Shown here: positions 47,530-57,900 of the stretch, in pieces
Layout: each line of letters starts with the position of its first letter
Numbering within the stretch: position 1 is the stretch's first letter
From: Croceicoccus sp. YJ47
GTDB taxonomy: Bacteria > Pseudomonadota > Alphaproteobacteria > Sphingomonadales > Sphingomonadaceae
Reading direction: 5' to 3'
Length of the DNA: 64,000 nt
Assembly: GCF_016745095.1 (NCBI RefSeq)
Contig: NZ_CP067087.1
Coordinates: 248,001-312,000 of the forward strand
Position numbers and translations under genes: made by a program
Notes under the pieces: generated by a model
Databases searched by the model: none
Seen by the model: only the letters and a program-made list of their open reading frames with translations
What the model was told of the DNA's origin: nothing

Positions 47530-48489
47530 CTATACGATCGCGGCGGCGGCGATGATGGCGAGCATGATCCCCATCATACCCACCGCCCGGCGATAGAGCG
47601 CGAGCGCACGCCCGATATCGCCCATCGCCGGATCGCGCCCACCTGCGTTCAGCCACGGCTCTTGCCGCATCACCCCATCATATTCGCGCGGCCCGGACAG
47701 GCGGATATTCAGCCCGCCGGCCATCGCGCTTTCCGGCCATCCGGCATTGGGCGAGCGGTGGCGCGACGCATCGCGCCCCATCGCCGCAAGCGCGCCGCCC
47801 GATCCGGCGCAAAGTGCAAAGATCGCACCCGTCAGCCGCGCCGGAATCAGATTGGCCACGTCGTCGATTCGCGCCGCGATCTTTCCGAATGCCTCGTAAC
47901 GCGCGTTGCGGTGGCCGATCATGGAATCGAGCGTATTGACCGCCTTGTACGCAAACAGCCCCGGAAGCCCGAACAGCACGCCCCAGAAAAGCGGCGCCGT
48001 CACCCCGTCCGAGGTGTTTTCGGCAAGGCTTTCGATCGCGGCACGGGCAATCCCGCTTTCATTCAGCGTCCGCGTATTGCGCCCCACGATATGCGACAGT
48101 GCCGCCCGCGCCGCGCTCAGCCCGCCGTCCCGCCACGCCGTACCCACCGCCGCCACGTGATCGTGCAGCGACCGCGGGGCCAGCAGGCTCGCCGCGATGA
48201 CCGCCGAGACGATAAACCCGAAGGCTCCGGCAGGCACGAGGCGCGCGATCCCCGCCCCCACCGCCGCCGCAAGCACGATCAGCACGATCGCAAAAATCCC
48301 CCCCGCCGCGATCCGCACGGCGCGCGGCGCACCCGGCGCATTGGCAACAGGCTCCACCCGTGTCACGATCCACCCGAACCAGCGCACCGGATGCCCGATC
48401 CGCCGATCAAGCGCATCGGGCCAGCCGACCGCGCATTCCAGCACGAGCGCCGCCAGCATCACCGCCGCATTCATTGCAAGCGCCATCAT
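47530..48489 (-). CDS. cbiB: Adenosylcobinamide-phosphate synthase
   Basis: Attaches aminopropanol (phosphate) to adenosylcobyric acid; an inner-membrane protein of 319 residues also called CobD in the aerobic nomenclature. Motifs: WPDALDRRIGHPVRWFGW near the N-terminus, ALSHIVGRNTRTLNESGIAR and ESLAENTSDGVTAPLFWG, NTLDSMIGHRNARYEAFGK, and ASRHRSPNAGWPESAMAG. It overlaps the cobQ stop (ATGA at 48489-48486) and ends in TAG, so it is the last gene of btuB-cobQ-cbiB. Confidence 0.94.
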   Translation of the reverse strand: MMALAMNAAVMLAALVLECAVGWPDALDRRIGHPVRWFGWIVTRVEPVANAPGAPRAVRIAAGGIFAIVLIVLAAAVGAGIARLVPAGAFGFIVSAVIAASLLAPRSLHDHVAAVGTAWRDGGLSAARAALSHIVGRNTRTLNESGIARAAIESLAENTSDGVTAPLFWGVLFGLPGLFAYKAVNTLDSMIGHRNARYEAFGKIAARIDDVANLIPARLTGAIFALCAGSGGALAAMGRDASRHRSPNAGWPESAMAGGLNIRLSGPREYDGVMRQEPWLNAGGRDPAMGDIGRALALYRRAVGMMGIMLAIIAAAAIV

Positions 48490-49945
48490 CGGGCCAGCGC
48501 GAACAGCCCGTCAATGTCGAGCGCCGCCTCCAGCCCATCGGCCAGCATGTCGAGCGCCTGCTCCACCCCCGCTTCGTAATTCAGCGCGCTGACCCGCCCC
48601 TCGCGCATGCCCGAAAGCCAGCGTGCGCGGAATGCATCGCTGGCAAACACGCCGTGCAGATAGGTGCCGATGATGCGCCCCTCAGCCGCGAGCGCACCGT
48701 CGCGCGCGCCGTCGTCCAGAATGCAGAACGGGTGTGCGAGCGCAGGCCCGCTCGACCGCCCGGTGTGGATTTCATATCCGGTGAGCGCGTCGCCATGCGC
48801 GGCGGTGCGGCCGTTGACGGGCCGCACGATCTTTGCCCCCGACATCGCCGTCTCCATGGCGAGCAGGCCGAGCGCGTCGGCCGCACCCCCGTGCCATCGC
48901 GCCCGTCCGGGTCCGTGACGCGCGTGCCCAGCATCTGAAACCCGCCGCACAGGCCGAAGATATGCGCCCCTGTGCGGTAAGCGGCGAGAATGTCGTGGTC
49001 CCACCCCTCCGCGCGCATCATGGCAAGGTCGGTCAATGTCGATTTCGTGCCGGCGAGGATGATGGCGTCCGCCTCCCTCGGGATGGGGCGGCCGGGCGGG
49101 ACGAAGCGCACGTCGACATCGGGTTCGGCGCGCAGCGGGTCGAGATCGTCGAAATTGCTGATCCGCGACAGCATCGGCACCGCGATCACGATCCCGTCGC
49201 GCGCCGGGACCGCATTGTCGAGCACCACCGCGTCCTCCGCCGGGAGCGCGCGGGCCGATCGCAGCCACGGCACCACCCCGAAACAGCGCCAGCCGCAGCG
49301 ATCCTCGATGAACCGCACGCCATCCTCGAACAGGGTGGGATCGCCGCGAAACCGGTTGATGGCAAAGCCTGCGATCATCGCCGCATCCTCGGCATCGATC
49401 ACCGCCTTCGTTCCCACCAGCGAGGCAATCACCCCGCCCCGGTCGATGTCGCCGACGAGGATCACCGGCACGTCGGCGACGCGGGCAAAGCCCATGTTGG
49501 CGATGTCGCCCCGGCGCAGGTTCACCTCCGCCGGGCTGCCCGCCCCCTCCACGATGACGAGGTCGTAAACGGCGCGCAGCCGTTCGAACGACGCGAGCAC
49601 ATCGGGGAGCAGGCTGCCGCGCCGGGCCATGTATCGCGCCGCCTCCGCGCTTTCGAGGACCGCGCCATTGACGACGAGCTGCGCACGCCGGTCGCCTTCT
49701 GGCTTGAGCAGGACCGGGTTCATGTCCGTCGTCGGCGCGATCCCGGCGGCGCGCGCCTGCAACGCCTGCGCCCGGCCGATCTCGCCGCCGCCCGCACAGG
49801 CGGCGGCATTGTTCGACATGTTCTGCGGCTTGAACGGCGCGACCGAGAGGCCGCGCCGCCGCGCGATCCGGCACAGCCCGGCGACGAGCACCGATTTGCC
49901 CACGTCGGAGCCTGTGCCCTGCAGCATGATCGCGCGGCCTGTCAC
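48486..49945 (-). pseudogene. cobQ: Cobyric acid synthase, one-base frameshift
   Basis: Glutamine-dependent amidase that makes adenosylcobyric acid; restored length about 486 residues. The N-terminal P-loop synthetase has [20 protein letters not shown] and [12 protein letters not shown]; the class-I glutaminase part has [20 protein letters not shown] with the nucleophile Cys. The frame breaks at the G run opposite 48886-48890: [11 protein letters not shown] should continue [17 protein letters not shown] and does so one frame over, to the normal end. Five G appear where six are needed, the usual pattern of a homopolymer error. It begins five bases after the btuB stop and overlaps cbiB. Confidence 0.93.
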
Positions 49946-49950
49946 GGCAT

Positions 49951-51882
49951 TTACATCCGGTAACGCACGCCGCCAAAGGCCATGCGCCCCGGCTGTCCAT
50001 AGCGGAATATCGTTTCATAGTCGGCGTCGAACAGGTTTTCGACCCGCCCGAACAGCTCCAGCCTGTCGGTCAGCGCGTAGCTTGCCCGGATGTCGCTCAC
50101 CACATAGCCGTCGAGGCTGCGCGTGTTCGCCGCATTGTCGAAACTGTCCCCCACCATCAGCACCGTCGCGCCGAGCCCGATGCCGCCGCGCGTCCGGTAG
50201 TCGAGGACGAGGCTGGCCTTGTCCCGCGCCCGCCGGGCGAGCCGGTTGCCGGTCATGTCGTCGAACGCGTCCACGATGCTGTAATTGAGCGCGACGTCGA
50301 AACCGTCAACCGGCCGCAGCGCCACCCCGAATTCCCAGCCATCGGCGCTCGCCCGCGCTATATTGTCATAGGTGCCGGAGGGACGATCGGCACAGATCGC
50401 CGCCGGATTCCCGAAACAGGAGACGAAGGCGATGAGGTTCGTCGAGGACCGCTCGAAATAGGTGACGCCAACCTCTGCGCGATTTCCGAGGAAGCTGTGC
50501 GTCAACCCCACGTCCCAGCTTTCCGCCCGTTCCGGCAGCAGCGCGCCATTGCCGTATTCGCTGTAAAGCTGAAACAGCGAGGGCGCCTTGAACCCCTCGC
50601 CATAGCTGGCGCGGAGCACGGTGGCGCCGGCGTTGGGAGAATAGGCCCCGCTCGCCGCGAAGGTCGTCGCACCGCCGAAAGTGTCGTGATCGTCATGCCG
50701 CACCCCGCCGGTAAGCGACAGGCCGCGCACCGGCGTCAGGTTCACCTGGCCATAGGCGCTGTTGATCGCGACGTCGGCGGCGTTGGGCGCGCTGTCATAT
50801 TCGGATTCCTCGCGCTCCGCCCCGAAGACCAGCTCGGCAAAATCGGCGGCATCGACGATCCCCTGATATTCGAAGCGCCGGTTTTCGCCCTGTGCCGCAA
50901 AGGTTTCGGTCTCACCCGAAAGGCTGGGATCGACATTGCGGCGGTCGATATTGGTGTAGGCGAAGCCGAGCCGGTTGCGGAACCGCCCGTCGAAAAACGC
51001 GGCATTGAGCCCGGCATAGCCGACGAAATCCTCGCGATGCGATACTTCCGGCGTGTCGGCAAAGGCGTAGAGCGGCGCCGGGAACCCGTCGATGCCGACC
51101 TCGCTATCGGCGTAGAACCCCCGAAGGTCGAGCGAGAGATTGCTGGCGAGCGCAATATCCAGCTTGCCATTGACGCCGATGCTTTCAAAGCCGTCCTTCT
51201 CGCTTCCCCCCCGGGCCTCGCTGAAGGCCGAGATGCCGTCGGTGCGCAGATAGGTCGCGCCAAGGCTCGCGCCCACGGGCCCGGCCCGGCCCGACACATT
51301 GCCAACCAGTTCGACCGTGTCGCGCGATCCGTATTGCGCGCTTGCGAACATGGCCGGCTCGTCCCCCGGTGCACGGGTGAAGAGATTGACCACGCCGCCG
51401 ATCGCCTGGCTTCCGTAAAGCACCGATTGCGATCCGCGCACGACTTCGACCCGCGCGATATTGCCCATGAGCAGCGGACCGAAATTGAACCCGCCCCCGG
51501 TCGAGGCCGGATCGTTGAGCTTCACCCCGTCGATCAGCACGACGGTCTGGTCGCTGTCCGCCCCGCGGATCGACACGCCGGCATTGGTGCCGATGCCGCC
51601 ATTGCGGGTGAAGGTCACGCCCGGCACGGTGCGCAACACGTCGAGCGCGTCGCTGGGCTGGCGCGCGATGATTTCGGGTTCGGCGATGACGGTGACCGAC
51701 TGGCCGACCTGGCTGATCGCACGTTCGGTGCGGTTGGCGGTGACCACGATGGTATCCTGCGAAATCGCGTCGCCGCGCGGCAGGTCGACGGGCGATGGCG
51801 TCAGCATCTGCGCCGAGGCGGCATTCGCGGCAAGAAGTGCGGGCACCGATGCGGCGGCCAGAAGACGGAAATTGAAAATCAT
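49951..51882 (-). CDS. btuB: TonB-dependent vitamin B12 outer-membrane receptor
   Basis: A 643-residue TonB-dependent receptor: signal peptide ending AANAASAQ, TonB-box-like DTIVVTANR, plug domain ([58 protein letters not shown]) and a 22-strand barrel ending FGGVRYRM. The B12 role rests on context: a cobalamin riboswitch precedes it and cobQ-cbiB follow. ATG at 51882 ([14 protein letters not shown]) starts the signal peptide; an upstream frame lies inside the leader. It imports cobalamin or corrinoid precursors. Ends in TAA, five bases before cobQ. Confidence 0.94.
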   Translation of the reverse strand: MIFNFRLLAAASVPALLAANAASAQMLTPSPVDLPRGDAISQDTIVVTANRTERAISQVGQSVTVIAEPEIIARQPSDALDVLRTVPGVTFTRNGGIGTNAGVSIRGADSDQTVVLIDGVKLNDPASTGGGFNFGPLLMGNIARVEVVRGSQSVLYGSQAIGGVVNLFTRAPGDEPAMFASAQYGSRDTVELVGNVSGRAGPVGASLGATYLRTDGISAFSEARGGSEKDGFESIGVNGKLDIALASNLSLDLRGFYADSEVGIDGFPAPLYAFADTPEVSHREDFVGYAGLNAAFFDGRFRNRLGFAYTNIDRRNVDPSLSGETETFAAQGENRRFEYQGIVDAADFAELVFGAEREESEYDSAPNAADVAINSAYGQVNLTPVRGLSLTGGVRHDDHDTFGGATTFAASGAYSPNAGATVLRASYGEGFKAPSLFQLYSEYGNGALLPERAESWDVGLTHSFLGNRAEVGVTYFERSSTNLIAFVSCFGNPAAICADRPSGTYDNIARASADGWEFGVALRPVDGFDVALNYSIVDAFDDMTGNRLARRARDKASLVLDYRTRGGIGLGATVLMVGDSFDNAANTRSLDGYVVSDIRASYALTDRLELFGRVENLFDADYETIFRYGQPGRMAFGGVRYRM

Positions 51883-51900
51883 GGTAAACGTCCAAAGCAA

Positions 51901-51916
51901 GGCCCGCGCGAGGGCC
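51901..51916 (-). promoter_or_regulatory. Hairpin before btuB, candidate expression platform
   Basis: GGCCC and GGGCC pair around a six-base loop and are followed on the minus strand by TTGCTTTGG, 19 bases before the btuB ATG. It could be a weak terminator or a structure hiding the ribosome site, switched by the riboswitch upstream. The stem is short and the role is inferred from position. Confidence 0.35.
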
Positions 51917-52057
51917 CCGATACCCACGCGGTTCGTTCGACAACAAAGGCCTGCCGACAGATCATGGACCCGCGGCACCGGAAACCGGCCAGGCTGTCGC
52001 TACTTCGGAAAGAAACTTTCCTGTCCCTGTGGGCTGGACCCGGCCCCGGACGAACGA

Positions 52058-52215
52058 CGCGACGGCAGGTTTCCTGGCTCACCGATCGACGCCTTCGAAC
52101 CGTCTTCCCGGCGTGCCTGCGAAAGGCATTGCCAGTGACATGTTGGCTCGAGGCTCCCGGCCTACAGTTGCGGGCACAGCGCCGGCATCGCACCGGCTTC
52201 CCTCTTAGCTTCCAC
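52058..52215 (-). ncRNA. Cobalamin riboswitch
   Basis: Read on the minus strand, the leader contains the conserved B12-riboswitch elements in order: AGGGAAGCCGGTG, CCGGCGCTGTGCCCGCAACT, GTCACTGGCA, GCCGGGAAGACGG and the B12 box GAGCCAGGAAACCTGCCG. The B12 box lies at 52062-52080, about 180 bases before the btuB start. It should repress btuB-cobQ-cbiB when adenosylcobalamin is abundant. cobO is upstream of the aptamer and is not directly controlled by it. Confidence 0.96.
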
Positions 52216-52289
52216 ATGATTTCGCATGCGCAGCACCGTCTGCGCGCAGCCATTGCGAAAGCGCGCGCAGCTTGTCAATCCCGCGATGG

Positions 52290-52919
52290 TCAGAAATCGA
52301 TGCCCTGCTGCGCGCGGATGCCGCCGTGATAGGCGTGCTTGATCTCCGTCATTTCTGTCACCGTATCGGCATAGTCCATGATCGCCTGCGGTGCGTTTCG
52401 CCCGGTCAGGATCACCGCCGTATCGCCCCTCGCTTCCAGCGCGGCGATCACCGCCTCCGGTGTGAGATAATCGTAGCGCAATGCAATGTGGATCTCGTCC
52501 AGCACGACGAGATCGTATTTACCCGACGCGATCAGCCCGGCCGCGGTCGCGAGCGCCTTCTCCGCCGCCTCGATGTCGCGCGCGCGATCCTGCGTGTCCC
52601 AGGTGAAGCCTTCGCCCATCACGTGCCAGTCGATGGAATCGGGAAAGCGGGCAAAGAAATTCTTCTCGCCCGTCTTCCACTTGCCCTTGATGAATTGCAC
52701 GACCGCGATCTTCTTGTCCCAGCCGAGCGCGCGCGCGATCACGCCAAAGGCCGAGCTCGACTTCCCCTTCCCATCGCCCGTATGCACCAGCACCAGCCCG
52801 CGTTCCGGATCGGTCAGCTCGCGCCGGCGCTTCGCCTGCGATTTCTGCATTTCCTGCATCCGGGCCTTGTGCTGTGCGGAGGTTTCGTCAGGCGTCGCGT
52901 CGGTCATGATGGGTTCCAT
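52290..52919 (-). CDS. cobO: Cob(I)yrinic acid a,c-diamide adenosyltransferase
   Basis: Transfers the 5'-deoxyadenosyl group to the corrinoid cobalt; 209 residues (205 if the second Met, 52907, is used). The P-loop HTGDGKGKSSSAFGVIARALG and the family block VVQFIKGKWKTGEKNFF, LVVLDEIHIALRYDYL and GIRAQQGIDF are complete. It is CobO/BtuR type, not PduO. The gene precedes the riboswitch on the same strand and is divergent from the MFS symporter gene. Confidence 0.96.
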   Translation of the reverse strand: MEPIMTDATPDETSAQHKARMQEMQKSQAKRRRELTDPERGLVLVHTGDGKGKSSSAFGVIARALGWDKKIAVVQFIKGKWKTGEKNFFARFPDSIDWHVMGEGFTWDTQDRARDIEAAEKALATAAGLIASGKYDLVVLDEIHIALRYDYLTPEAVIAALEARGDTAVILTGRNAPQAIMDYADTVTEMTEIKHAYHGGIRAQQGIDF

Positions 52920-53058
52920 GTCTCAAGGGATCGGCCCGCCGGGCTAGCAGCAATCGCGCGGCGTGCAACAGGCCGATGGGCCGGGCCGTGCGGCGCCACA
53001 AGCCGTCTAGGCAACGCCGCCGCCCCTCGCCTATAGCGGCGCGCGAGGGAGAAGACGG

Positions 53059-54324
53059 ATGTTGCAAGGGTTTCGGGGTCACGGGCGCGTATTGCTGGCG
53101 AGCATGGTCGGCACGGCGGTCGAATTCTACGATTTCTATGTCTATGCGACCGCGGCCGCGCTGGTCTTCGGTCCGCTCTTCTTTCCGGCAGGATCGCCGT
53201 CGGCCCAATTGCTCGCCGCCTATGCCAGCCTTGGCGTCGCCTTTGTCGCGCGGCCCGTCGGCGCGGCGGTGTTCGGCCATTTCGGCGACCGCATCGGGCG
53301 CAAATCCACGCTTGTCGCCTCGCTCATGCTCATGGGCGGGTCCACCTTGCTGATCGCGTTTCTCCCGACCTATGAGATGGCGGGATGGCTGGCGCCGCTC
53401 ATGCTTTGCATCCTGCGTTTCGGGCAGGGGTTCGGCCTCGGCGGGGAGTGGGGCGGCGCGGCCCTGCTCGCGGTGGAAAACGCGCCGCCGGGTTACAAGG
53501 CGCGGTTCGGCATGTTCCCGCAACTGGGCGCGCCGATCGGCTTTATCCTTGCCAATGGTTTCTTCCTTCTGCTCGGTTCGGTGTTGAGCGATGCGCAATT
53601 CGTCGAATGGGGCTGGCGCGTGCCGTTCCTGCTCAGTGCGGTGCTCGTCGTGCTGGGACTGTGGGTGCGGCTCAAGCTGACGGAGACGCCGGCCTTTGCC
53701 GCCGCGATGGAGGAGGCTCCCCCGGCCAAGGCGCCGATGGCCGACCTGTTGCGCTCCCACCTGCCCGCGACGCTGGCGGGCACGTTTTCGGTCGTGGCCT
53801 GTTTCGCCGTGTTCTATCTGTCGACCGCCTTCGCGCTGGGATACGGGACGACGACGCTCGGCTATGGCCGGTCCGAATTCCTCATGGTGCAGCTCGGTGC
53901 GATCCTTTTCATGGCGCTCGGCATCGTGCTGGCGGGGGTTGCGGCGGACCGGTCCTCGCCGCGCCGCGTGCTGATCGCGGGATGCGTGGGCGCGATCGGC
54001 GTGGGACTTTTGATGGGGCCGCTGTTCGGCGGCGGTTCGCTGTTCCTGATCTGGCTGTTCCTGTCGCTCGCGCTGCTGTGCATGGGGTTCCTGTATGGAC
54101 CGCTCGGCGCCTATCTGCCCGAACTGTTCCCCGCGCGCGTCCGCTACAGCGGCGCATCGCTGACCTTCAACGTGGGCGGAATCCTTGGCGGAGCGGTAGC
54201 GCCGGTCGCGGCGCAGGCGCTTGCCGAAATCGGCGGGCTCGGCTTTGTCGGGCTCTATATCGCGGTGGCGGCAATCATCAGCATCGTGGCTCTCACACTC
54301 CGCAAGGATCGCGCGCCCGCGTAG
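53059..54324 (+). CDS. MFS metabolite:H+ symporter (MHS family)
   Basis: A 421-residue 12-helix transporter of the MHS family (dicarboxylate, shikimate, proline/betaine carriers). The family opening GTAVEFYDFYVYATAAALVF, GRKSTLVASLMLMGGSTLLI after helix 2-3 (with GDRIGRK), and FGLGGEWGGAALLAVENAP in helix 5 are diagnostic. No substrate-linked gene is adjacent; cobO is divergent. Ends in TAG, before a 109-base region in front of the GAF gene. Confidence 0.9.
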   Translation: MLQGFRGHGRVLLASMVGTAVEFYDFYVYATAAALVFGPLFFPAGSPSAQLLAAYASLGVAFVARPVGAAVFGHFGDRIGRKSTLVASLMLMGGSTLLIAFLPTYEMAGWLAPLMLCILRFGQGFGLGGEWGGAALLAVENAPPGYKARFGMFPQLGAPIGFILANGFFLLLGSVLSDAQFVEWGWRVPFLLSAVLVVLGLWVRLKLTETPAFAAAMEEAPPAKAPMADLLRSHLPATLAGTFSVVACFAVFYLSTAFALGYGTTTLGYGRSEFLMVQLGAILFMALGIVLAGVAADRSSPRRVLIAGCVGAIGVGLLMGPLFGGGSLFLIWLFLSLALLCMGFLYGPLGAYLPELFPARVRYSGASLTFNVGGILGGAVAPVAAQALAEIGGLGFVGLYIAVAAIISIVALTLRKDRAPA

Positions 54325-54433
54325 ATACATCCGTTCCCGAACCATTATACCGTAATCACGGGACACCCCCATAAAGGTTTTGCAAAGAATAATTTGCTAT
54401 AACTATCCGTGCATTGGACAAATCGGGACGCGT

Positions 54434-54928
54434 ATGATGGATGAGGAACAACGGCTGGCGACGTTGCACGGAAATGGCCTGCTCGACACGCAGCCGGAGG
54501 AAAAATTCGACGATGTCGTACGCCGCGCTGCGAAACGTTTTGGCGTGCCGGTTGCGCTCATCTCGCTCGTCGATGCCGATCGTCAGTGGTTCAAGGCGAA
54601 GATCGGGCTGGATCAAAGCGAGACGCCGCGGTCGATGGCCTTTTGCGCCTACGCGATCGAGGGGGACGACGTGATGGTGGTGTCCGACGCGACCGCCGAC
54701 GACCGTTTCGCCGACAACCCGATGGTCACCGGCGACCCCTCCATCCGTTTCTATGCCGGCGCCCCCATCGTCGCCCATGACGGGAGCAAGCTCGGCACGG
54801 TATGCGTCATCGACCGCAGGACGCGCGCCGGTTTCGACGAGGAAGAGCGCGCCGACCTGATCGCATTTTCGCGTGAGGTCAGCCAGATCGCCGCCTCCCG
54901 CCGTATCGAGGCTGACGAACGCACATGA
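54434..54928 (+). CDS. GAF-domain protein
   Basis: A 164-residue, cytosolic, single GAF domain: QRLATLHGNGLLDTQPEEKF, VALISLVDADRQWFKAKIGL and GAPIVAHDGSKLGTVCVID. GAF domains bind small ligands or gases or mediate protein contacts. Its stop overlaps the histidine kinase start (ATGA at 54925-54928), so the two are coupled and it probably feeds a signal to the kinase. ATG at 54434 is used; ATG at 54437 is next to it. Confidence 0.88.
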   Translation: MMDEEQRLATLHGNGLLDTQPEEKFDDVVRRAAKRFGVPVALISLVDADRQWFKAKIGLDQSETPRSMAFCAYAIEGDDVMVVSDATADDRFADNPMVTGDPSIRFYAGAPIVAHDGSKLGTVCVIDRRTRAGFDEEERADLIAFSREVSQIAASRRIEADERT

Positions 54929-57900
54929 CCCACATGGCGCGATTTTCGAAGAGGCGCCTCGCAAAGGGAAACACGATCATCCCCCCCTCGTTCGTCGGGG
55001 GCGGGGTCGTCCGTTTTGGCATGGTCGCGCTGTGCTATTTCGTCCTCGCCATCGCCGCGCTGAAACTGGCGCCGCCGCCGGGCAATTCGATCGTTATCTG
55101 GCCCGCTTCGGGCATCGCGATCAGCGCGCTCGTGATCCTGGGCTATCGCATGGCGGGCGCGGTCTTTCTGGGCGCGCTGGGCAGCGGGTTCTATTTCTTT
55201 ACCGCCGGTTTTTTCCCGCCCAACGATCTGGCGCTGGTGGCCGCGGCATCGACCGCTGCGGGCTCCACGGCGCAGGCGGCGCTGGGCGCATTCCTGGTCC
55301 GCAGGAAGGCCGGTTTCCCGGTCAGGCTGGCAGGTCGGGACGATGCGCTGCGCCTGCTGATGCTTGCCGCGCCGGTGACGTGTCTTGTCGGGTCGGTGTT
55401 CGGCACGGCGGCGATGTATGTTACAGGCTTTCTGGGCGCATCCGATCTGTTCGGCACGGCGCTGCGATGGTGGCTGGGCAGTGCGAGCGGCGTGGCGATC
55501 GTGCTGCCGCTTTTCCTGCTCGCCCCGTGGATGCGGAACAAGGTGTTCTGGCGCGAAAAGCCGCTCGCCCCCTTCCCCCCGCTTCCGTTCCTGGCGGTGA
55601 TCCTCATGCTGACCGCGACGCTCGTGGGCTGGCACATCGTTACCCATAATCGTCATCAACGCGTGGAAGCAGCGTTCGAAGGGCTGGTCAGCGACAATGC
55701 GCAGGCACTCGCCAACCGGCTGCAATCCTATGGTCAGGCGCTCGACGGCGCGGTCGGGCTTTTCGAGATTTCGGAAGAGGTGACGCCCGCCGAATGGCGT
55801 ACCTACGTGCTCGGCCTCCTGTCGGGCGGAACCCTGCCGGGCATCAGCGGGCTCGGCATCATCCAGCCTGTACCCGATGCGCAGATCGACGCATTCGTTG
55901 CGGAAAAAAGAGCCTCCGGCCTCGAAGATTTCGACGTTCATCCGGCCGACGATCTCGACGAGAACTTCGTCATTTCGCTGGCCGAACCGATCGAGGCCAA
56001 CGCCAAGGCGCTGGGCTTCAACATCGCGTCCGAGGAACACCGCCGGCAGGCCGCGCGCCAATCTCGCGACACGGGCGAGGCCGTGATTTCCGACCGCATC
56101 ACGCTCGTGCAGGATGAAAGCGAGAGCGTCGGCTTTCTCCTGCTTCACCCGGTGTACGAACCCGGCATGCCCCTCGACACCGTTGCGCAGCGGCGCGCCG
56201 CCCTTCGCGAATGGATCTACGCGCCATTCATCGCGCCTCGCTTCATGAAGGGGCTTTCGGCCAGTCAGGACGAATTGCTCGACGTTACCGTTTACGACGG
56301 CACCCGGCCGGACCCGGACCGTATTCTCTATACCGATATCGCCGATGATGCCGCCGGGCACCGCCCCATGTTTGCGCGCCGGCAAACGATACGCGTAATG
56401 GGCCGCGACTGGACCGTGGTGTGGCAAAGCACGCGCGCCTTCGAAAAGCGATCGAGCACTTATGAAGCGCATCTCGTCCTTCTGGGCGGGCTGTTGCTGA
56501 CGCTGATTTTTGCTGCGGTGCTGCTGGCGGGTCTTCGCCGCGAAGCGCAGGTCCGGGCCGAAGTGGATGCGCGCACCGCCGAATTGCGCGCCACCGTGGC
56601 CGCGCTGCGCGACAGCGAGCGCGAGTTCGCCAATCTTACCGGTCTTTCGCCCGCGGGTATCTTCCGCACCGACCCGTTTGGCTTCTGCACCTATGTGAAC
56701 AAGGCTTGGTTGCGCGCGACGGGGCTGAAGGCGTCGCGTGCGCTGGGTGCGGGATGGCTCGACGCGGTTCACCCGGACGACAAGGCCGCATTCAAGAAAA
56801 GATGGCTCGACGCGGTTCATAATTCCAAGCAGATCCGGACCGAGGTTCGTTTCTTCAAACCTGGTTTCCCGCCCTTCTGGGTCGATCTGATCGCGGCGCC
56901 GAACCTCGATGAAGACGGCAACACACTCGGTTTCATCGGCGTCGCCATCGACGTGACACAGCAGAAACGCGCATCCGACGCGCTGAAGCAGAGCGAGGAG
57001 CGGTTCCAGTCGCTCTCCAACCTTTCCCCGGCGGGGATCTTCCGCACCGCGCCCGATGGCATGTTCACCTATGTCAATGCGGTGTGGTCGCGCATGTCCG
57101 GCATGAACGACAGGGAGGCGATGGGCCTCGGCTGGTCAAGAGCGGTCCATCCCGCCGATGTGACGCCCTTGATGAAGCGCTGGTTCGATGCCGCAGCGGG
57201 ACGGATCGCCCACCGGCACGAATTCCGTCTGTGCAACCGGGAGAGCGGCGACGTTTACTGGGTCGATGTGATCGCGACGCCCGAATGGGGCGATGACGGC
57301 GAATTGCGCGGATATATCGGCGTCGCCATGGATATCACCGAGAGAAAGCGTTTCGAAAAGGATCTGGCCGAGCGCGACGATCAGCTCTCGCTCCTGGCGC
57401 AGAACGCGACCGACGCGGTGTTCCGCATCGCGCTGGACGGGGTCTGTATCTACGCCTCGCCCTCGACGCGCGACGTGCTCGGCGCGCCCCCTGAAAAGCT
57501 GATCGGGAAACAATCGCTCAGCCTCATCCATCCCGAGGATGAGAACATGATGCGCAGCGCATGGCGCGACCTCATCAGCGGGCGGAACGAGAAGACGATC
57601 CTCGCCTATCGTTCCCGCATTCCGGGGAACGATGCCGCGGGCGATGGCGATTATCGCTGGCTGGAGGCGAATGTTGCGCTGATCCGCGATCCGGTGACGG
57701 GGGAAGCCCGGGAGGTTTCGGCCTCGATCCGCGATATCGAGGATCGCAAGCACATGGAATTCGACCTGATCGCCGCACGCCGCCGCGCCGAGGCCGCCGC
57801 CGCCGCAAAGGCGACCTTCCTCGCCAATATGAGCCACGAAATCCGCACCCCGATGAACGGCGTCGTGGGTTTCACCGAAATGCTGCTCGACAGCGACCTG

